64,000 bases of DNA, taken from contig NZ_KK037166.1 in assembly GCF_000568255.1 (NCBI RefSeq), positions 6,230,452 to 6,294,451 of the forward strand. The letters are read 5' to 3'. Source of the stretch: Kutzneria sp. 744. GTDB lineage: Bacteria > Actinomycetota > Actinomycetes > Mycobacteriales > Pseudonocardiaceae. A model generated the notes under the pieces. It had not been told where the DNA came from. It did not search any database and saw only the letters and a program-made list of their open reading frames with translations. The position numbers and the translations under genes were made by a program. This document shows positions 8,313-17,820 of the stretch, piece after piece. Position 1 is the first letter of the stretch, and each line of letters opens with the position of its first letter.

Positions 8313-9563
8313 ATGAGCCCGAAGAGTCGAGGGCGGCCGGCAGGACGGGGCAAGCCCAAGCGCAAGCGGCTTGGCCCAGTTCGGGCACTGCTTCCTGCTG
8401 ACAGGATGATGTCCGACGCGCGGAGCATTGTGCAGCTTGCCGACGTGCTTGATGTCGAGCGATGGGTGAGCGGGTGGTTGGGCCAGGCATGGGTCACTGC
8501 TCCTCTTGGCGAGCGCGAACCGGAACATGACCTGTGTATGGGCGTAGTCGGGCGTGCGTGCACCAAACCCAGCCCGCATGCGGTGGTTGCGGTCGCGGCG
8601 CTGCGGCGGGTGGTGCCGGAGACCGAGCACACGATGCTCGACGAGACGCTGGCGATCCTCGCCGAGACGCAGCCGATGCCTGCGTGGATCGACACGTCGG
8701 GGTGGACGCCGGTCGCGGCGTGGCGGGCGGTGGACGTGTGGGAGTCCGAGCGCGTGCTGTTTGTGGAGTTCGACGGGCCGCAGCCGCACACGCTGATGGC
8801 GCAGGTCGACACGGTCGGTGGCATCCTGGTCGACAGGGTTGGTCTGCTGCGTGCAGGGGCGGCCTCGCTGTGGGATCAGTTCCGTGACGACGACGAGGTG
8901 CCGATGCCACTGACCGCGTATCCGGTTGAGAAGGTCCTGGCTGAGTTCGCCGACGCGCTGCGGTGTACGGATATGACCTGGCCGCGGCAGGACGACCCGG
9001 ACGTTGTCGAACTGCGGGCACTGGCCTGGGCACGCTGTCGGCCGTATCTGCCCGCGGGGCCGGACTGGGAGCCGCTGGCCGACGCGCAGCGGCAGCGGTT
9101 GGTGGAGGACTTCGTGGCCGCAGGCGGCGTACCTGCCGATGGGGTGACCCGGTCGCTTGCGGATCTGTTCCTGGACTACGGCGACGGTCACATCACCGCC
9201 GGTCCGCTGTGCTGGAGCCCAGGCGCGGTGGAGTTGTTCCTGGCCGACTGGTTGCCGCGCAAGGCGCTGCTGGATGCCCAGCAGCGCGCTGCGCTGCCTG
9301 AGACGCTACGCGGCTGGCTGCGGTTCGCCCTGAACCGTCGCGGCGTGGACGCCGAGTGGATCGAGCCGGTGGTCGCCGCTGTCGACGAGTTCGCGCCCGA
9401 CTTCGAGGAGTCGTTCGACACGGAGGCCACGTGGGGGCCGGCCAAGCAGATCCTGGCCGAGTTGTCCCGGCGCGGCGTCGACCTGACCGACCAGGAGGAG
9501 GTCGAGCGGGCAATGTCGCAGCTCAACGCTGAACGACTGGCCGATCGGTTGCGTGACGACTGA
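8313..9563 (+). CDS. Conserved actinobacterial protein of unknown function
   Basis: This encodes 416 residues. The N-terminus is basic and Gly/Arg-rich (MSPKSRGRPAGRGKPKRKR), then the rest is an acidic, Trp-rich soluble protein. The C-terminal third has ...VELFLADWLPRKALL... and LRGWLRFALNRRG, a layout I have seen in uncharacterised Streptomyces/Pseudonocardiales proteins, sometimes near plasmid pRiA4b ORF-3-like genes. No catalytic motif or membrane helix is seen. It is the first gene inside the tRNA-Lys repeats and stands alone, with a hairpin about 110 bases downstream. The function is not assigned. Confidence 0.75.
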   Translation: MSPKSRGRPAGRGKPKRKRLGPVRALLPADRMMSDARSIVQLADVLDVERWVSGWLGQAWVTAPLGEREPEHDLCMGVVGRACTKPSPHAVVAVAALRRVVPETEHTMLDETLAILAETQPMPAWIDTSGWTPVAAWRAVDVWESERVLFVEFDGPQPHTLMAQVDTVGGILVDRVGLLRAGAASLWDQFRDDDEVPMPLTAYPVEKVLAEFADALRCTDMTWPRQDDPDVVELRALAWARCRPYLPAGPDWEPLADAQRQRLVEDFVAAGGVPADGVTRSLADLFLDYGDGHITAGPLCWSPGAVELFLADWLPRKALLDAQQRAALPETLRGWLRFALNRRGVDAEWIEPVVAAVDEFAPDFEESFDTEATWGPAKQILAELSRRGVDLTDQEEVERAMSQLNAERLADRLRDD

Positions 9564-9671
9564 CCTTTCGCGGGGCTGGTTGCCGACAGTCGGTAGTTTC
9601 TCAGACGCCGTCGGCCACCTGATTCAGCGTCGGTTCACTGTGTCAGGTGTCTGGCGTCCGACGCGAGTTGC

Positions 9672-9710
9672 GACGCCCTTCGGGTCCGGGATTCGGGCCC
9701 GGCGGGCGTC
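9672..9710. terminator. Terminator-like hairpin
   Basis: The outer arms GACGCCC and GGGCGTC enclose a second stem formed by GGGTCCG and CGGGCCC (one G-T pair). It sits about 110 bases after the stop at 9563, with no T-run. It is probably the transcription end of that gene. Confidence 0.5.
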
Positions 9711-10144
9711 CCCGAAACGCACTCACATGCCGCGAGGAGGGCGTTCGCGGAGACCGCTGAGCCGGCCCCTCGCTGCCCGGCCGCGCGCCGTCATCGCTCA
9801 CGCTGCCGCCGAAGAAGTGCCACGAAAATGAGATCGATCTTGGGTGACATCGAAGTGAGACAAGCCGAGACCCGAAGGTCGCAGAAGATCAAGATGTCAT
9901 GCGCCGTAAGATCCTACAAGCTCGTTGTAGGGTCTCAAACCTGACTTCACTTTCTTGCCGTCGACTTCACCTGTGCTTCATTTATGCAATGTGGGCAAGA
10001 TGTAACAGGGCTGACGGTCGCGGTGTCGGATGGTGGGGTGCGGCATGGGGCAGTGGCCCATTTCCGTCATTGGCGCGACCTTGCCACCCGCTGCTCTCTA
10101 ATGGATGAGCCTTCGGAGGTAAACTCGCCACTTCCAGTCACGCG

Positions 10145-10170
10145 GTAGTGGTGTGACACTGTAGTGGTGT
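10145..10170. promoter_or_regulatory. Direct repeat GTAGTGGTGT, candidate operator
   Basis: Two exact copies of GTAGTGGTGT start 16 bases apart, immediately before the AT-rich TATAAAGAAT. Related TAGTGG words recur just before the oxidoreductase start (around 10314 and 10325). This may be a regulator-binding and promoter region for the gene at 10343, about 170 bases downstream. It is a pattern observation only. Confidence 0.35.
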
Positions 10171-10342
10171 ATAAAGAATAAGCGGATGGGTCGATTTGCG
10201 ATGGCCCCGGGAGTTAGCTTGAGCGCTTGGCGGGTGTTCTTCGCGGATCGTGGATGGTTCTTGCCTTCGGTCGGCTCGCGTTCGGCGGGAGAGCACCGCA
10301 CCCATAGAGCGCCATAGTGGCGCCGTAGTGGAAGGGGGCCGC

Positions 10343-11767
10343 ATGACCACGCCGACCACATCAGCCGGCATCGGCAACACGCCGTACGAAGACCTGGCTG
10401 CCGCCCTGCGCGGTGACCTGATCACCCCGGGCGACGCCGAGTACGACCAGGCGCGCGCCGTCTACAACGCCATGATCGACAAGCGGCCGGCGGCTATCGC
10501 CCGCTGTCGAGACACCGTCGACGTCATCGCCTGTGTGCGTTTCGGCCGGGAACACGACCTCGAGATCGCCGTGCGAGGTGGCGGTCACAACGCCGCCGGC
10601 CTCGGGGTGTGGGATGACGCCCTGGTCATCGACCTTTCCCTGCTGCGCAGCACCACGGTCAACCCCGACAACCATACCGTCCGCGCCGACGCGGGATGCA
10701 CCTGGGGCGACGTCGACCACGCGACCGTCGGGTTCGGCATGGCGACTCCCTCCGGCTTCCTCGCGTCGACCGGTGTGGGCGGCCTGACGCTCGGAGGCGG
10801 CATCGGCTACCTCTCGCGGCGCTTCGGTCTCACCGTCGACAATCTTCTCGCCGCGGATGTGGTGCTCGCCGACGGCACGTTCGTGACGGCTAGCGACAGT
10901 TCCCACAGCGACCTGTTCTGGGCTCTGCGCGGCGGCGGCGGGAACTTCGGCGTCGTCACGTCGTTCACCTTCCGTTGCCACGACATCGGGGAACGCGGCA
11001 TGATCATCGGTGGCCCCGTGCTATACGACCTCGCCGACACGGCCGAGGTGCTGCGCTGGTACCGGGAGCTCCTGCCATCACTGCCGGAGGAGCTCAGCGG
11101 CTTCTTCGCGCTGCTGGCCGTCCCACCCGCCGCGCCGTTCCCGGAGGAGCTCTGGGGCCGCAAGTCCTGCGCCATCGTCTGGTGCTACACCGGATCGCAC
11201 ACGCACACCGACGAGGTGCTCGAGCCGATCACGACATACGGCTCGCCGTTGCTGGTCGGCCTGCACGCCATGCCGTTCGCCATGCTGCAGAGCGCGTTCG
11301 ACGGCCTCTATCCGGCCGGGCTGCAGTGGTACTGGCGGTCGGACTTCTTCACCGAGATCTCCGACGCCGCGATCGACGTGCACTGCAGATACGGCGCGCA
11401 GCTGCCGACCGGCCACTCCACCATGCACCTCTACCCCATCGACGGTGCCGCCAGCCGCGTGCCGGACGACGCGACCGCCTTCGCTTACCGGGACGGCGGC
11501 TGGGCAGGGGTCATCGTGGGCGTCGACCCGGACCCCGCCAACGCCGGCGTCATCTCCCAATGGACCCGGGATTACTGGCAGGAGCTGCACCCCACCTCGG
11601 CTGGCGGCGCCTACGTCAACTTCCTGATGGACGAGGGACAGGACCGGGTCACAGCGTCCTACCGCGGCAACTACAACCGACTCGCCCAGATCAAGGGCCG
11701 CTACGACCCAGACAACATGTTCCACATCAACCAGAACATCCAGCCCCCCACAGGAGCCAACCGGTAG
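10343..11767 (+). CDS. Berberine-bridge-type FAD-dependent oxidoreductase
   Basis: This is a 474-residue flavin oxidase/dehydrogenase. The ATG at 10343 follows GGAAGGGGG. The PCMH-type FAD domain spans about residues 35-215. RGGGHN near residue 78 holds the His that normally carries the 8-alpha covalent FAD. GCTWGDV and GVGGLTLGGGIG follow, the latter lacking the Cys used in bicovalent members, so attachment is probably single. The C-terminal BBE domain has YRGNYNRL, then YDPDNMFHINQNI. Relatives oxidise sugars, alkaloids or polyketide alcohols using O2. The substrate here is unknown and no biosynthetic neighbours are visible. It is the best-preserved enzyme gene in this part of the att-bounded block. 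Confidence 0.9.
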   Translation: MTTPTTSAGIGNTPYEDLAAALRGDLITPGDAEYDQARAVYNAMIDKRPAAIARCRDTVDVIACVRFGREHDLEIAVRGGGHNAAGLGVWDDALVIDLSLLRSTTVNPDNHTVRADAGCTWGDVDHATVGFGMATPSGFLASTGVGGLTLGGGIGYLSRRFGLTVDNLLAADVVLADGTFVTASDSSHSDLFWALRGGGGNFGVVTSFTFRCHDIGERGMIIGGPVLYDLADTAEVLRWYRELLPSLPEELSGFFALLAVPPAAPFPEELWGRKSCAIVWCYTGSHTHTDEVLEPITTYGSPLLVGLHAMPFAMLQSAFDGLYPAGLQWYWRSDFFTEISDAAIDVHCRYGAQLPTGHSTMHLYPIDGAASRVPDDATAFAYRDGGWAGVIVGVDPDPANAGVISQWTRDYWQELHPTSAGGAYVNFLMDEGQDRVTASYRGNYNRLAQIKGRYDPDNMFHINQNIQPPTGANR

Positions 11768-12153
11768 GCCCGACGCGGACGACGGCGCCAGCGCGCCCGA
11801 CGACTACATCGGCGTCGAACGCCGACTCGAGTGCCGCACAAGGATCCTCAAACGGCGATCGCTGACACACGATCACATGGCTATCCACGGAAGCAGGCCG
11901 CCGCAACCGACACCTAAAGCCGCCGGCAGTCGATGGTCGCAATTCGGCAGGGGACGTTCGGGCCGAGTGTCAGGGCTGATGTCGCTGGGCTTGGACGGCG
12001 AACGCCACGACGACACCGAACCAAATCGGGCCTCCCCCAGCCCTGACGTGGCTTGCGCTGATGGCACTGCCGCTGCTGTTCGTCACCGGTCGCAGCCGTG
12101 AGGACACCGGCCACTACGTCGGGTGTGCCCGCTAGTCACCCAGTCGCCGATGC
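11768..12153. other. Intergenic region, only fragments seen
   Basis: These 386 bases hold no supported gene. A short open stretch ending at 12135 encodes a hydrophobic segment (LTWLALMALPLLFVTG) without an identifiable start. It may be the tail of a lost membrane-protein gene. Confidence 0.4.
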
Positions 12154-12426
12154 GCATGACCTGGCCGGTGTGGACACCGCCGCTGACCGTCGATGACCTT
12201 GAGGTATTACTCACGCACCCCTCGGCGTACCGCCCGATGGCCAGGGCAGCGAACCACGGCTATCTGGAGGAGATCGACGGCGACCCCAGCTTGCTTGAGT
12301 CGCCCGGGCTGCTGGACCCGGGGGAACTGGAGGTCAGACGGATCTACTCGGCGTACCGGTGGAAAGGCGCGCACACCCCTCGGCGCTCTCGTCTTCGATC
12401 GTGTTGCGTGGGAGAGGCCGGATTAG
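12154..12426 (+). pseudogene. Frameshifted remnant of an unrecognised gene
   Basis: One frame reads protein-like sequence (DDLEVLLTHPSAYRPMARAA, then YLEEIDGDPSLLESPG and IYSAYRWKG). It then degenerates near 12377, while another frame continues sensibly as TPLGALVFDRVAWERPD to a stop at 12424-12426. The combined reading suggests one gene broken by a frameshift. I do not recognise the family. Confidence 0.4.
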
Positions 12427-12504
12427 CGGTCTGTGACCCAGGCACCTGTCTCTCCCCGCCGATCAACCGTTCTCGCGCGTGCCCGCGTTCGGCATTGGGT
12501 CGTC

Positions 12505-13386
12505 TCAGTTCTTGCGGGCCACGCCGGCCCAGACGACCGAGTCATCCGGACTGGCGAACTCAATCGCCGGCGTGTCATCGGTGGACTCCTCCGGGTGCCA
12601 CAGCGGTGTCCAGGTGGTACCCGGCTCAACCAGTTCCAGGTCACCAAAAAGGGCATCGATCTCCGCCCGTGGCCGCCATACCACCGGCGTGCTGGACCGG
12701 TCGTACATCCGGGCGAAGCTCTCCATATCCGACGCGCGCTGCTGCGGCACACCATCGGCAGTGCCATGAGAGATAACCAGGTAGGAACCCGCCGACAGCA
12801 GCGTGCGGTAGCGAGCCGCGGTCGCCGCGGTCTGGTCCACCCCATGGGGGTCGAGTTGTTGGACGTGCAGCACCGCGAGCATCAGCAGCGCGATCGGCTC
12901 CGCCAGGTCGATCACACCACTGTCGGCGACCTTCTGCCACAGGCCGTCCGGGTCGCGCAGGTCACCGTGGATCGCGGCGTGCCGCGCCGGGTCTCCGTGC
13001 TGTTCCAACAGCACCTGGGAGTGCGCGACGGCGACTGGCTCGTTGTCGACGTACACCACCGCCGACTCCGGGTTCACCCGGTCCGCGACCTCATGGGTTG
13101 GCCCCATCGTGGGAATGCCCGAACCGACGTCGACGAACTGTCGGATGCCCCGCTCGGCCAGGTAGCGCACCACCCGGTGGAGAAACTGCCGATTCGCCTT
13201 GGCAGCCGGACGCACGAACGGGAACGCCGCCAGCGCCTTCTCGCCGAACTCGCGGTCGATCGCCCAGTTCGCGCTTCCACCGAGGTACCAGTCGTACACA
13301 CGGGCCACACTGGGGTGATCCAGATCGACGCCCTGTGGCGGATACGGATCAGGACGAGGAGACTCGGGCGCTGGGGATTCGGTCAC
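12505..13386 (-). CDS. SAM-dependent methyltransferase, DUF574/Methyltransf_19 family
   Basis: This encodes 293 residues from a GTG with GAAGGA upstream. It has the family's hallmark N-terminus: VARVYDWYLGGSANWAIDRE, with the Y-D-x-x-LGG element. Then FVDVGSGIPT is the SAM-binding Gly-rich loop and VVYVDNEPVAVAH is the acidic loop after strand 2. ISHGTADG and the C-terminal W-x-P complete the fold. These proteins are abundant in actinomycetes and have few known substrates; some are linked to regulators of development. A paralog lies at 51188-52030. This copy has no obvious operon partner and sits among decayed genes. Confidence 0.9.
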   Translation of the reverse strand: MTESPAPESPRPDPYPPQGVDLDHPSVARVYDWYLGGSANWAIDREFGEKALAAFPFVRPAAKANRQFLHRVVRYLAERGIRQFVDVGSGIPTMGPTHEVADRVNPESAVVYVDNEPVAVAHSQVLLEQHGDPARHAAIHGDLRDPDGLWQKVADSGVIDLAEPIALLMLAVLHVQQLDPHGVDQTAATAARYRTLLSAGSYLVISHGTADGVPQQRASDMESFARMYDRSSTPVVWRPRAEIDALFGDLELVEPGTTWTPLWHPEESTDDTPAIEFASPDDSVVWAGVARKN

Positions 13387-13563
13387 AGTGCGTGTCCTTC
13401 GAGCAAGGTCGTTGCGTGTCGCGCATCGTAGCCGAATCGATCAGATTTGTAGCCGTCGGCGCTGGCGCGGCTCGTCGCCCGTCGTCACCGACACCACCGG
13501 CGTCACTTGTGTGCTCGCCCAACCGGGCGGTTCTCGGTGGCGCTGGAGGGTGTGCGGCCGGGG

Positions 13564-14054
13564 TCAGCCTGGTGCGTGGACTCGACGGGCGAGGGCGGAC
13601 AGGCTGGGCATGGCCGCCTGTTTCGGGGAGGCCAGGAGGTCGCCGACGAGGCGGCGGAGGGCGTTGCGGGTGCGGACTTCGCCGGGGGCGATGCGTTCAG
13701 CGGCCAGCAGCGTCTGATAAGCGCGGTCGGGTTTGTCGAATCGTGCCCAAGCTTGCGCTGTGTCGACCAGCAGCCGCGCGCGGCGTTCGGTGGTGGGGAT
13801 TGCCGCCAGCGGGAGGCGTTGGGCGTGGGCCAACGCGGTTCCGGCGTCGCCGAGCACGTACGTACCGGACACGCGGTGGCTGACCACGTTGCTCTCAGCG
13901 CCCGCTGCCGCTGCGGGTCCGCATCGAGCCGGGTGGCGGTCGTGGCCGCCTCGGTGAGCAGGTCGTTCCGCCCGACCGGCAGAAAGGCTCCCGCCGCGAT
14001 GTCCGCCCCGACGTTTCCCGCCGGTCCCATCGCCGTCGACGCCATTGCCGTCAT
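13564..14054 (-). pseudogene. Remnant of an XRE/TPR-type regulator (C-terminal part, frameshifted)
   Basis: Two frames together give the C-terminal helical repeats of a regulator. The upstream frame holds LLTEAATTATRLDADPQRQR; the downstream frame (13887 to 13564) continues GDAGTALAHAQRLPLAAIP, RRARLLVDTAQAWARF and LAAERIAPGEVRTR. A switch of frame near 13885 is needed. The A-R-x-D-x-A-x-A-W and ERIAPEE-like signatures occur at the end of actinobacterial HTH/TPR transcription factors. The N-terminal HTH is missing. Confidence 0.6.
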
Positions 14055-14119
14055 TAGCTCCTGGCGTGCCAGCCGTGACGGCGACCGGTTGGCACGCCAG
14101 GCATCACCGGGAGGTCGTC

Positions 14120-14455
14120 ATGTTCTGGGTGCAAGCCGCTGGCAGCATCGCCGGGTTGCTCCTCGGCGTGGTCGGAGTGGCTGGGGACGGTTACGGAGTG
14201 CAGGCCTGGTGGACACAACGCCGACTGGCCCGCTGCCGACGAGCCGATATCGCTCGCCAAGTAGCTGACATCCATGCCCGCCACGAGCGCGCTGGAGCCG
14301 GCCACGATCCGCCTTCCCTTGACCGCGTGGGCGGACGAGCCGACCGTGCCCCTGCCCGGTCTCGGCCCACCACCAGCAGAAGGCCACGTCTGCGTTCCGC
14401 CCTACGCCGCCGACATCGGCGACATCCAGCAACTTCCCCGTTGCCGACCCGCTGA
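14120..14455 (+). CDS. Possible small membrane protein, probably decayed
   Basis: The ATG at 14120 follows GGGAGG by five bases, and the first 50 residues look real: a hydrophobic segment AGSIAGLLLGVVGVAG, then a Trp and basic residues (YGVQAWWTQRRLARCRRADI). After about residue 60 the sequence becomes Arg/Pro/Ser-rich like a shadow frame, while a different frame turns protein-like at the same place. A frameshift around 14290 is therefore likely. No family is recognised. The 290 bases after it hold nothing I can support. Confidence 0.4.
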   Translation: MFWVQAAGSIAGLLLGVVGVAGDGYGVQAWWTQRRLARCRRADIARQVADIHARHERAGAGHDPPSLDRVGGRADRAPARSRPTTSRRPRLRSALRRRHRRHPATSPLPTR

Positions 14456-14747
14456 CCTCGACCACCGAACCCCCGGGGCGGGACAGGTTGCGGGTAGCGT
14501 CGACAGGCCAAACACGATGGTCGCCGCCCCTGGCCGTGTCCGGGCAGGGCGCGGGACACGCCTCCAGCAGCGAGTGTTGCTCGGTTATCTGCCTCGGGTG
14601 CTCGGACTTGAGCGCGGTCCTGCTGCGACAGATCATGTCGAACGCGCGGCGTGCCTCGTGCGTAGTGAGGCCTGACCTCATTGGCCCCATGGACGCACGC
14701 TGACGGCTCAGCGATTCGTCCGCGAGACACAGGACCGAGCAGGCACC

Positions 14748-16718
14748 ATGAACGAACCTGACCGGCCACTGCCCGCCGACGGCTCCACCGCCAACCGGTT
14801 CGGCAGGAGAACCATGCTCAGGGCGGCGAAACTGGGCAGCGCCGTCGCCGCGTCGATGTCGGTCGGCGCGACCTCCACAGCCACGCCGGCACCGGGCCTG
14901 GCGAGCCACAGCGGAAGCGTCGTACTCGACCCGGCAACGATCCCCAAGTACGTCACCCCGTTGCCCATGCTGCCCACGATGCCCCGGTCCTGGGCCACCC
15001 GCGATCTCGACGGCTACACGATCAGCGTGCGGCAGTTCAGGCAACAGGTACTTCCCCATGACTTTCCCACTACCACCGTGTGGGGCTACGGATCGGCTGA
15101 CCACCCGAGGACTTCGCACACCCCGGGCTTCACCATCGAGGCACGCAGCGGGCGAGCGGTGCGGGTCACCTGGGTGAACGACCTCGTCGACGGCCACGGG
15201 CACTACCTGCCGCACCTGTTCCCCGTCGACCAGACCCTGCACTGGGCCAACCCACCCGGCGGTCGGTCGGATCGGGACACGCGCCCGATGTTCGCCGCGA
15301 CGCCATCGGACTACCGAGGCCCTGTACCGATCGTCACCCACCTGCACGGCGCGCACAGCCTCCAGGACAGCGACGGCTACCCCTCGGCCTGGTACCTACC
15401 ACGGGCACGGGACATCCCGACCGGATACGCGAGAGCCGGCTCCTACTACGAGCCGCACCGCCACCAGGCGACCGAGCGCCTGCGCGTGCGATGGCGTCCC
15501 GGAACCGCCGTCTTCCAGTACGCCAACGACCAGGCCGCGACGATGTTGTGGTATCACGACCACACGCTCGGGATGACCAGGCTCAACCAGCACGCCGGGC
15601 TGGCTGGCTGCTACGTCGTTCGCGGCGGCCGTCATGACCTGCCGGCCGGAGTCCTGCCCGCCGGCCGCTACGAGATCGTGCTCGTGATCCAGGACCGTTC
15701 CTTCACCCCGGACGGCTCGATCTTCTTCCCGCCGACACGGAGTTTCGTCGCCGACATCCCGCCAGACGCGCGGTTCGTGCCGTTCAGCGACGTGCCGCCG
15801 CTGTGGAACCCGCAGACGCTCGGCACCACGATGGTGGTCAACGGCCGCAGTTGGCCGGTGCTGACGGTCGAACCCCGCCGCTACCGCTTCCGCGTGCTCA
15901 ACGCCTGCAACGCGCGCACCCTGGTGCTCAAGATCGTCACCGACCCGCTGGCCGCCCGGCCGGTGCCACCGACGCTGTCCTGCTGGCAGATCGGTGCAGA
16001 CGGCGGCTTCCTACCCACGCCGGTGCGCCTGGGGCAGGTGCTGTGCGCCCCGGCCGAACGAGCCGACCTGATCGTCGACTTCACCGACGTGCGGGTGGGC
16101 AGCGAACTGTACCTGGTCAACGAGGGACCGGACGGGGCGTTCAGCGGGATGCCGGGGGGCGCGGCGGCCGACCCGGCCACCACCGGGCAGGTGATGAAGT
16201 TCGTGGTGGTGCCGCGACGTTCACCGGACACCAGTCTGCCCCCGGCGCAGCTGCGCCTGCCCGCCGCACAGCCGCTCGGCGCGGCCGAGCACACCTGGCG
16301 GATATCGCTCAACGAGTCGCATTCCCGCTACTACCAGCAGACGATGACCAGCACGATGCTCGGCACCGTCAGGGCGGACGGAACCCCCGAGCCGCTCGGG
16401 TGGGGCGCGCCCGTCACCGAGTCACCTGCCGTCGACGCGACACAGGTCTGGGAGCTCACCAATTTCACCCAGGACGCCCACCCCATCCACCTGCACCAGG
16501 TGCAGTTCCAGGTCCTCGACCGGCGCCGTGCCAATGGAGCGGCCCGGCCACCGGAGCGTTGGGAGACCGGCCGCAAGGACACCGTGATCGTGTACCCGCA
16601 CGAGACCACCCGGGTCGCGGCACGGTTCGACCTGCCGGGCCGCTACGTGATGCACTGCCACATCCTGGATCACGAGGACAACGAGATGATGCGACCGATC
16701 AAGGTGGTGCCGGGTTAG
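14748..16718 (+). CDS. Tat-exported multicopper oxidase (CotA/bilirubin-oxidase-like)
   Basis: This is a 656-residue enzyme that would oxidise phenols, bilirubin-like compounds or metals while reducing O2 to water. A Tat signal is present (FGRRTMLRAAKLGSAVAAS, residues about 18-36). All copper motifs are seen: HLHGAH near residue 199, WYHDHTLG near 267, HPIHLHQ near 579, and the terminal HCHILDHEDNEMM near 636, which supplies the T1 Cys and its His neighbours. The length and the first motif fit the three-domain CotA group. It is the last intact gene before the second tRNA-Lys repeat. The substrate is unknown. Confidence 0.93.
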   Translation: MNEPDRPLPADGSTANRFGRRTMLRAAKLGSAVAASMSVGATSTATPAPGLASHSGSVVLDPATIPKYVTPLPMLPTMPRSWATRDLDGYTISVRQFRQQVLPHDFPTTTVWGYGSADHPRTSHTPGFTIEARSGRAVRVTWVNDLVDGHGHYLPHLFPVDQTLHWANPPGGRSDRDTRPMFAATPSDYRGPVPIVTHLHGAHSLQDSDGYPSAWYLPRARDIPTGYARAGSYYEPHRHQATERLRVRWRPGTAVFQYANDQAATMLWYHDHTLGMTRLNQHAGLAGCYVVRGGRHDLPAGVLPAGRYEIVLVIQDRSFTPDGSIFFPPTRSFVADIPPDARFVPFSDVPPLWNPQTLGTTMVVNGRSWPVLTVEPRRYRFRVLNACNARTLVLKIVTDPLAARPVPPTLSCWQIGADGGFLPTPVRLGQVLCAPAERADLIVDFTDVRVGSELYLVNEGPDGAFSGMPGGAAADPATTGQVMKFVVVPRRSPDTSLPPAQLRLPAAQPLGAAEHTWRISLNESHSRYYQQTMTSTMLGTVRADGTPEPLGWGAPVTESPAVDATQVWELTNFTQDAHPIHLHQVQFQVLDRRRANGAARPPERWETGRKDTVIVYPHETTRVAARFDLPGRYVMHCHILDHEDNEMMRPIKVVPG

Positions 16719-17307
16719 CGTCGAGCGACATGTGACCTCGCAGGACGACACGTGTCGGTACCGCCGATCGTGTCGTCTGGCGGCTGCGCCCGTTCGGAGC
16801 AGGGTGTTGACACCTGGGCGGCGGTTAGGGTGCATCCCCACCAGGTCGGATGATGGACACCTGCAGCAAGGGCGGGGATCTTCGCCTCGTTCACGCTGCG
16901 CTGGCCGGTCTTTCAGGCAGCCACGGAATTCCGCCTTGCCCGGCCGTAGTGGTGTCGGGCGCTGAGGGCTCGACACCACTCGCATATGAGATCCACCTTC
17001 GGGGCCAGGAGCAAACCCATCCATGGCATCACACAAGCGGGGGCCGCTCGGCGGCGACCGCCGACGACACCGTCGTCCCGCCCGACGGCGCTGCTCGTTG
17101 CGGTGTTCGTGCTCACGGCCTTGCTCGGCACCGCGCAATCCGGCTGGCTGAGGTCGAAAACGACTGGCCCGCCATCACTCCGCGCATGCACGCGGCCTGA
17201 CCCTGGCTCCGCCGGACCGGCCCCTGTCCTTGACCGCACGGGACTGGGCCGGCGGCCAGACCACCCCAGGCACGTCACATGACCTCGGGATTCTCGTCCC
17301 CACGCCG
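16719..17307. other. Intergenic region before the second att-like repeat
   Basis: These 589 bases have no gene I can support. A 12-base perfect palindrome (CGACACGTGTCG) lies at 16746-16757, 28 bases after the oxidase stop. The bases on the far side of the repeat (17346-17520) also hold no gene. Confidence 0.5.
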
Positions 17308-17345
17308 GGGCCGCCTGGGGCTCGAACCCAGAACCTACGGATTAA
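17308..17345 (-). repeat. Direct repeat copy 2: 3' half of a tRNA-Lys gene (att-like)
   Basis: This is identical over 38 bases to 8052-8089 and in the same orientation. It ends in TTAA of the anticodon loop, where the flanking sequence diverges (here AAG precedes TTAA, not TTT). No 5' half follows. Together with copy 1 it brackets about 9.2 kb. The nearest recombinase relic is at 18422. Confidence 0.85.
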
Positions 17346-17520
17346 CTTGGCGCACTTGTTGTTGTCTGACGTCTTCGCACTTTCCCTTGCGTTGCCAGAC
17401 AAGCCGCCTAGCTCAAGAGTCTGTAGTGGACGGTCGACTGTGGTCGTTTGTCATCGTTTGGGGAGGGTAACGTGTGGTGTTGATCTTGACCTCGTCGTGT
17501 GCCCTGAGACAACGTCCGCG

Positions 17521-17820
17521 TCACGGTGCGCGCCCCAACCCGTCGGCGACCCGTTCTATTGAGACGGTACTGAGGTGACCGACAGCCGCACGGTACTGAT
17601 CAAGAACATCCTCGGGTAGGCGACTGCCGTAGGCGCGTCCGATGCGGATGTTGAGTACGGCCAGTTGAGCGACCACGTGTCCGGTCGCCCGTACCAGTTC
17701 AGTCGCCTCGCCCGGACTGGGTGGGTCGTCGCTTGCGTGCAGCTCGTTGGCGAGCAGTTGGGCGTCCGCGATGAGCCGCGTCGCCAACTCGCGCCATTGC
17801 CGATGGACCACCGCGGCCAC
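17521..17820 (-). CDS. Small helical protein of unknown function
   Basis: This encodes 99 residues from a GTG that directly abuts the TAG of the upstream gene, indicating coupling. The protein is helical, with RQWRELATRLIADAQLLANE and ATGHVVAQLAVLNIRIGRAY. It has no membrane helix or metal motif. It lies between the att-like repeat and the integrase fragment, so it may be cargo of the integrated element. No family is recognised. Confidence 0.55.
   Translation of the reverse strand: MAAVVHRQWRELATRLIADAQLLANELHASDDPPSPGEATELVRATGHVVAQLAVLNIRIGRAYGSRLPEDVLDQYRAAVGHLSTVSIERVADGLGRAP

Larger units (their letters stand above)
9564..10342. other. Long intergenic region with hairpins, no gene seen
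   Basis: These 779 bases hold no convincing coding region. Structures visible are a GC-rich hairpin at 9672-9710, a second inverted repeat at 9910-9934 (CCTACAA and TTGTAGG arms with a 5-base loop) and direct repeats near 10145-10170. The stretch 9890-10000 is noticeably more AT-rich than its surroundings, consistent with promoter or border DNA. Confidence 0.55.

Noticed and set aside
14118..15356. A 412-codon leftward open frame
   Set aside because: It runs antisense to the multicopper oxidase and through a decayed region, with no family-like sequence.
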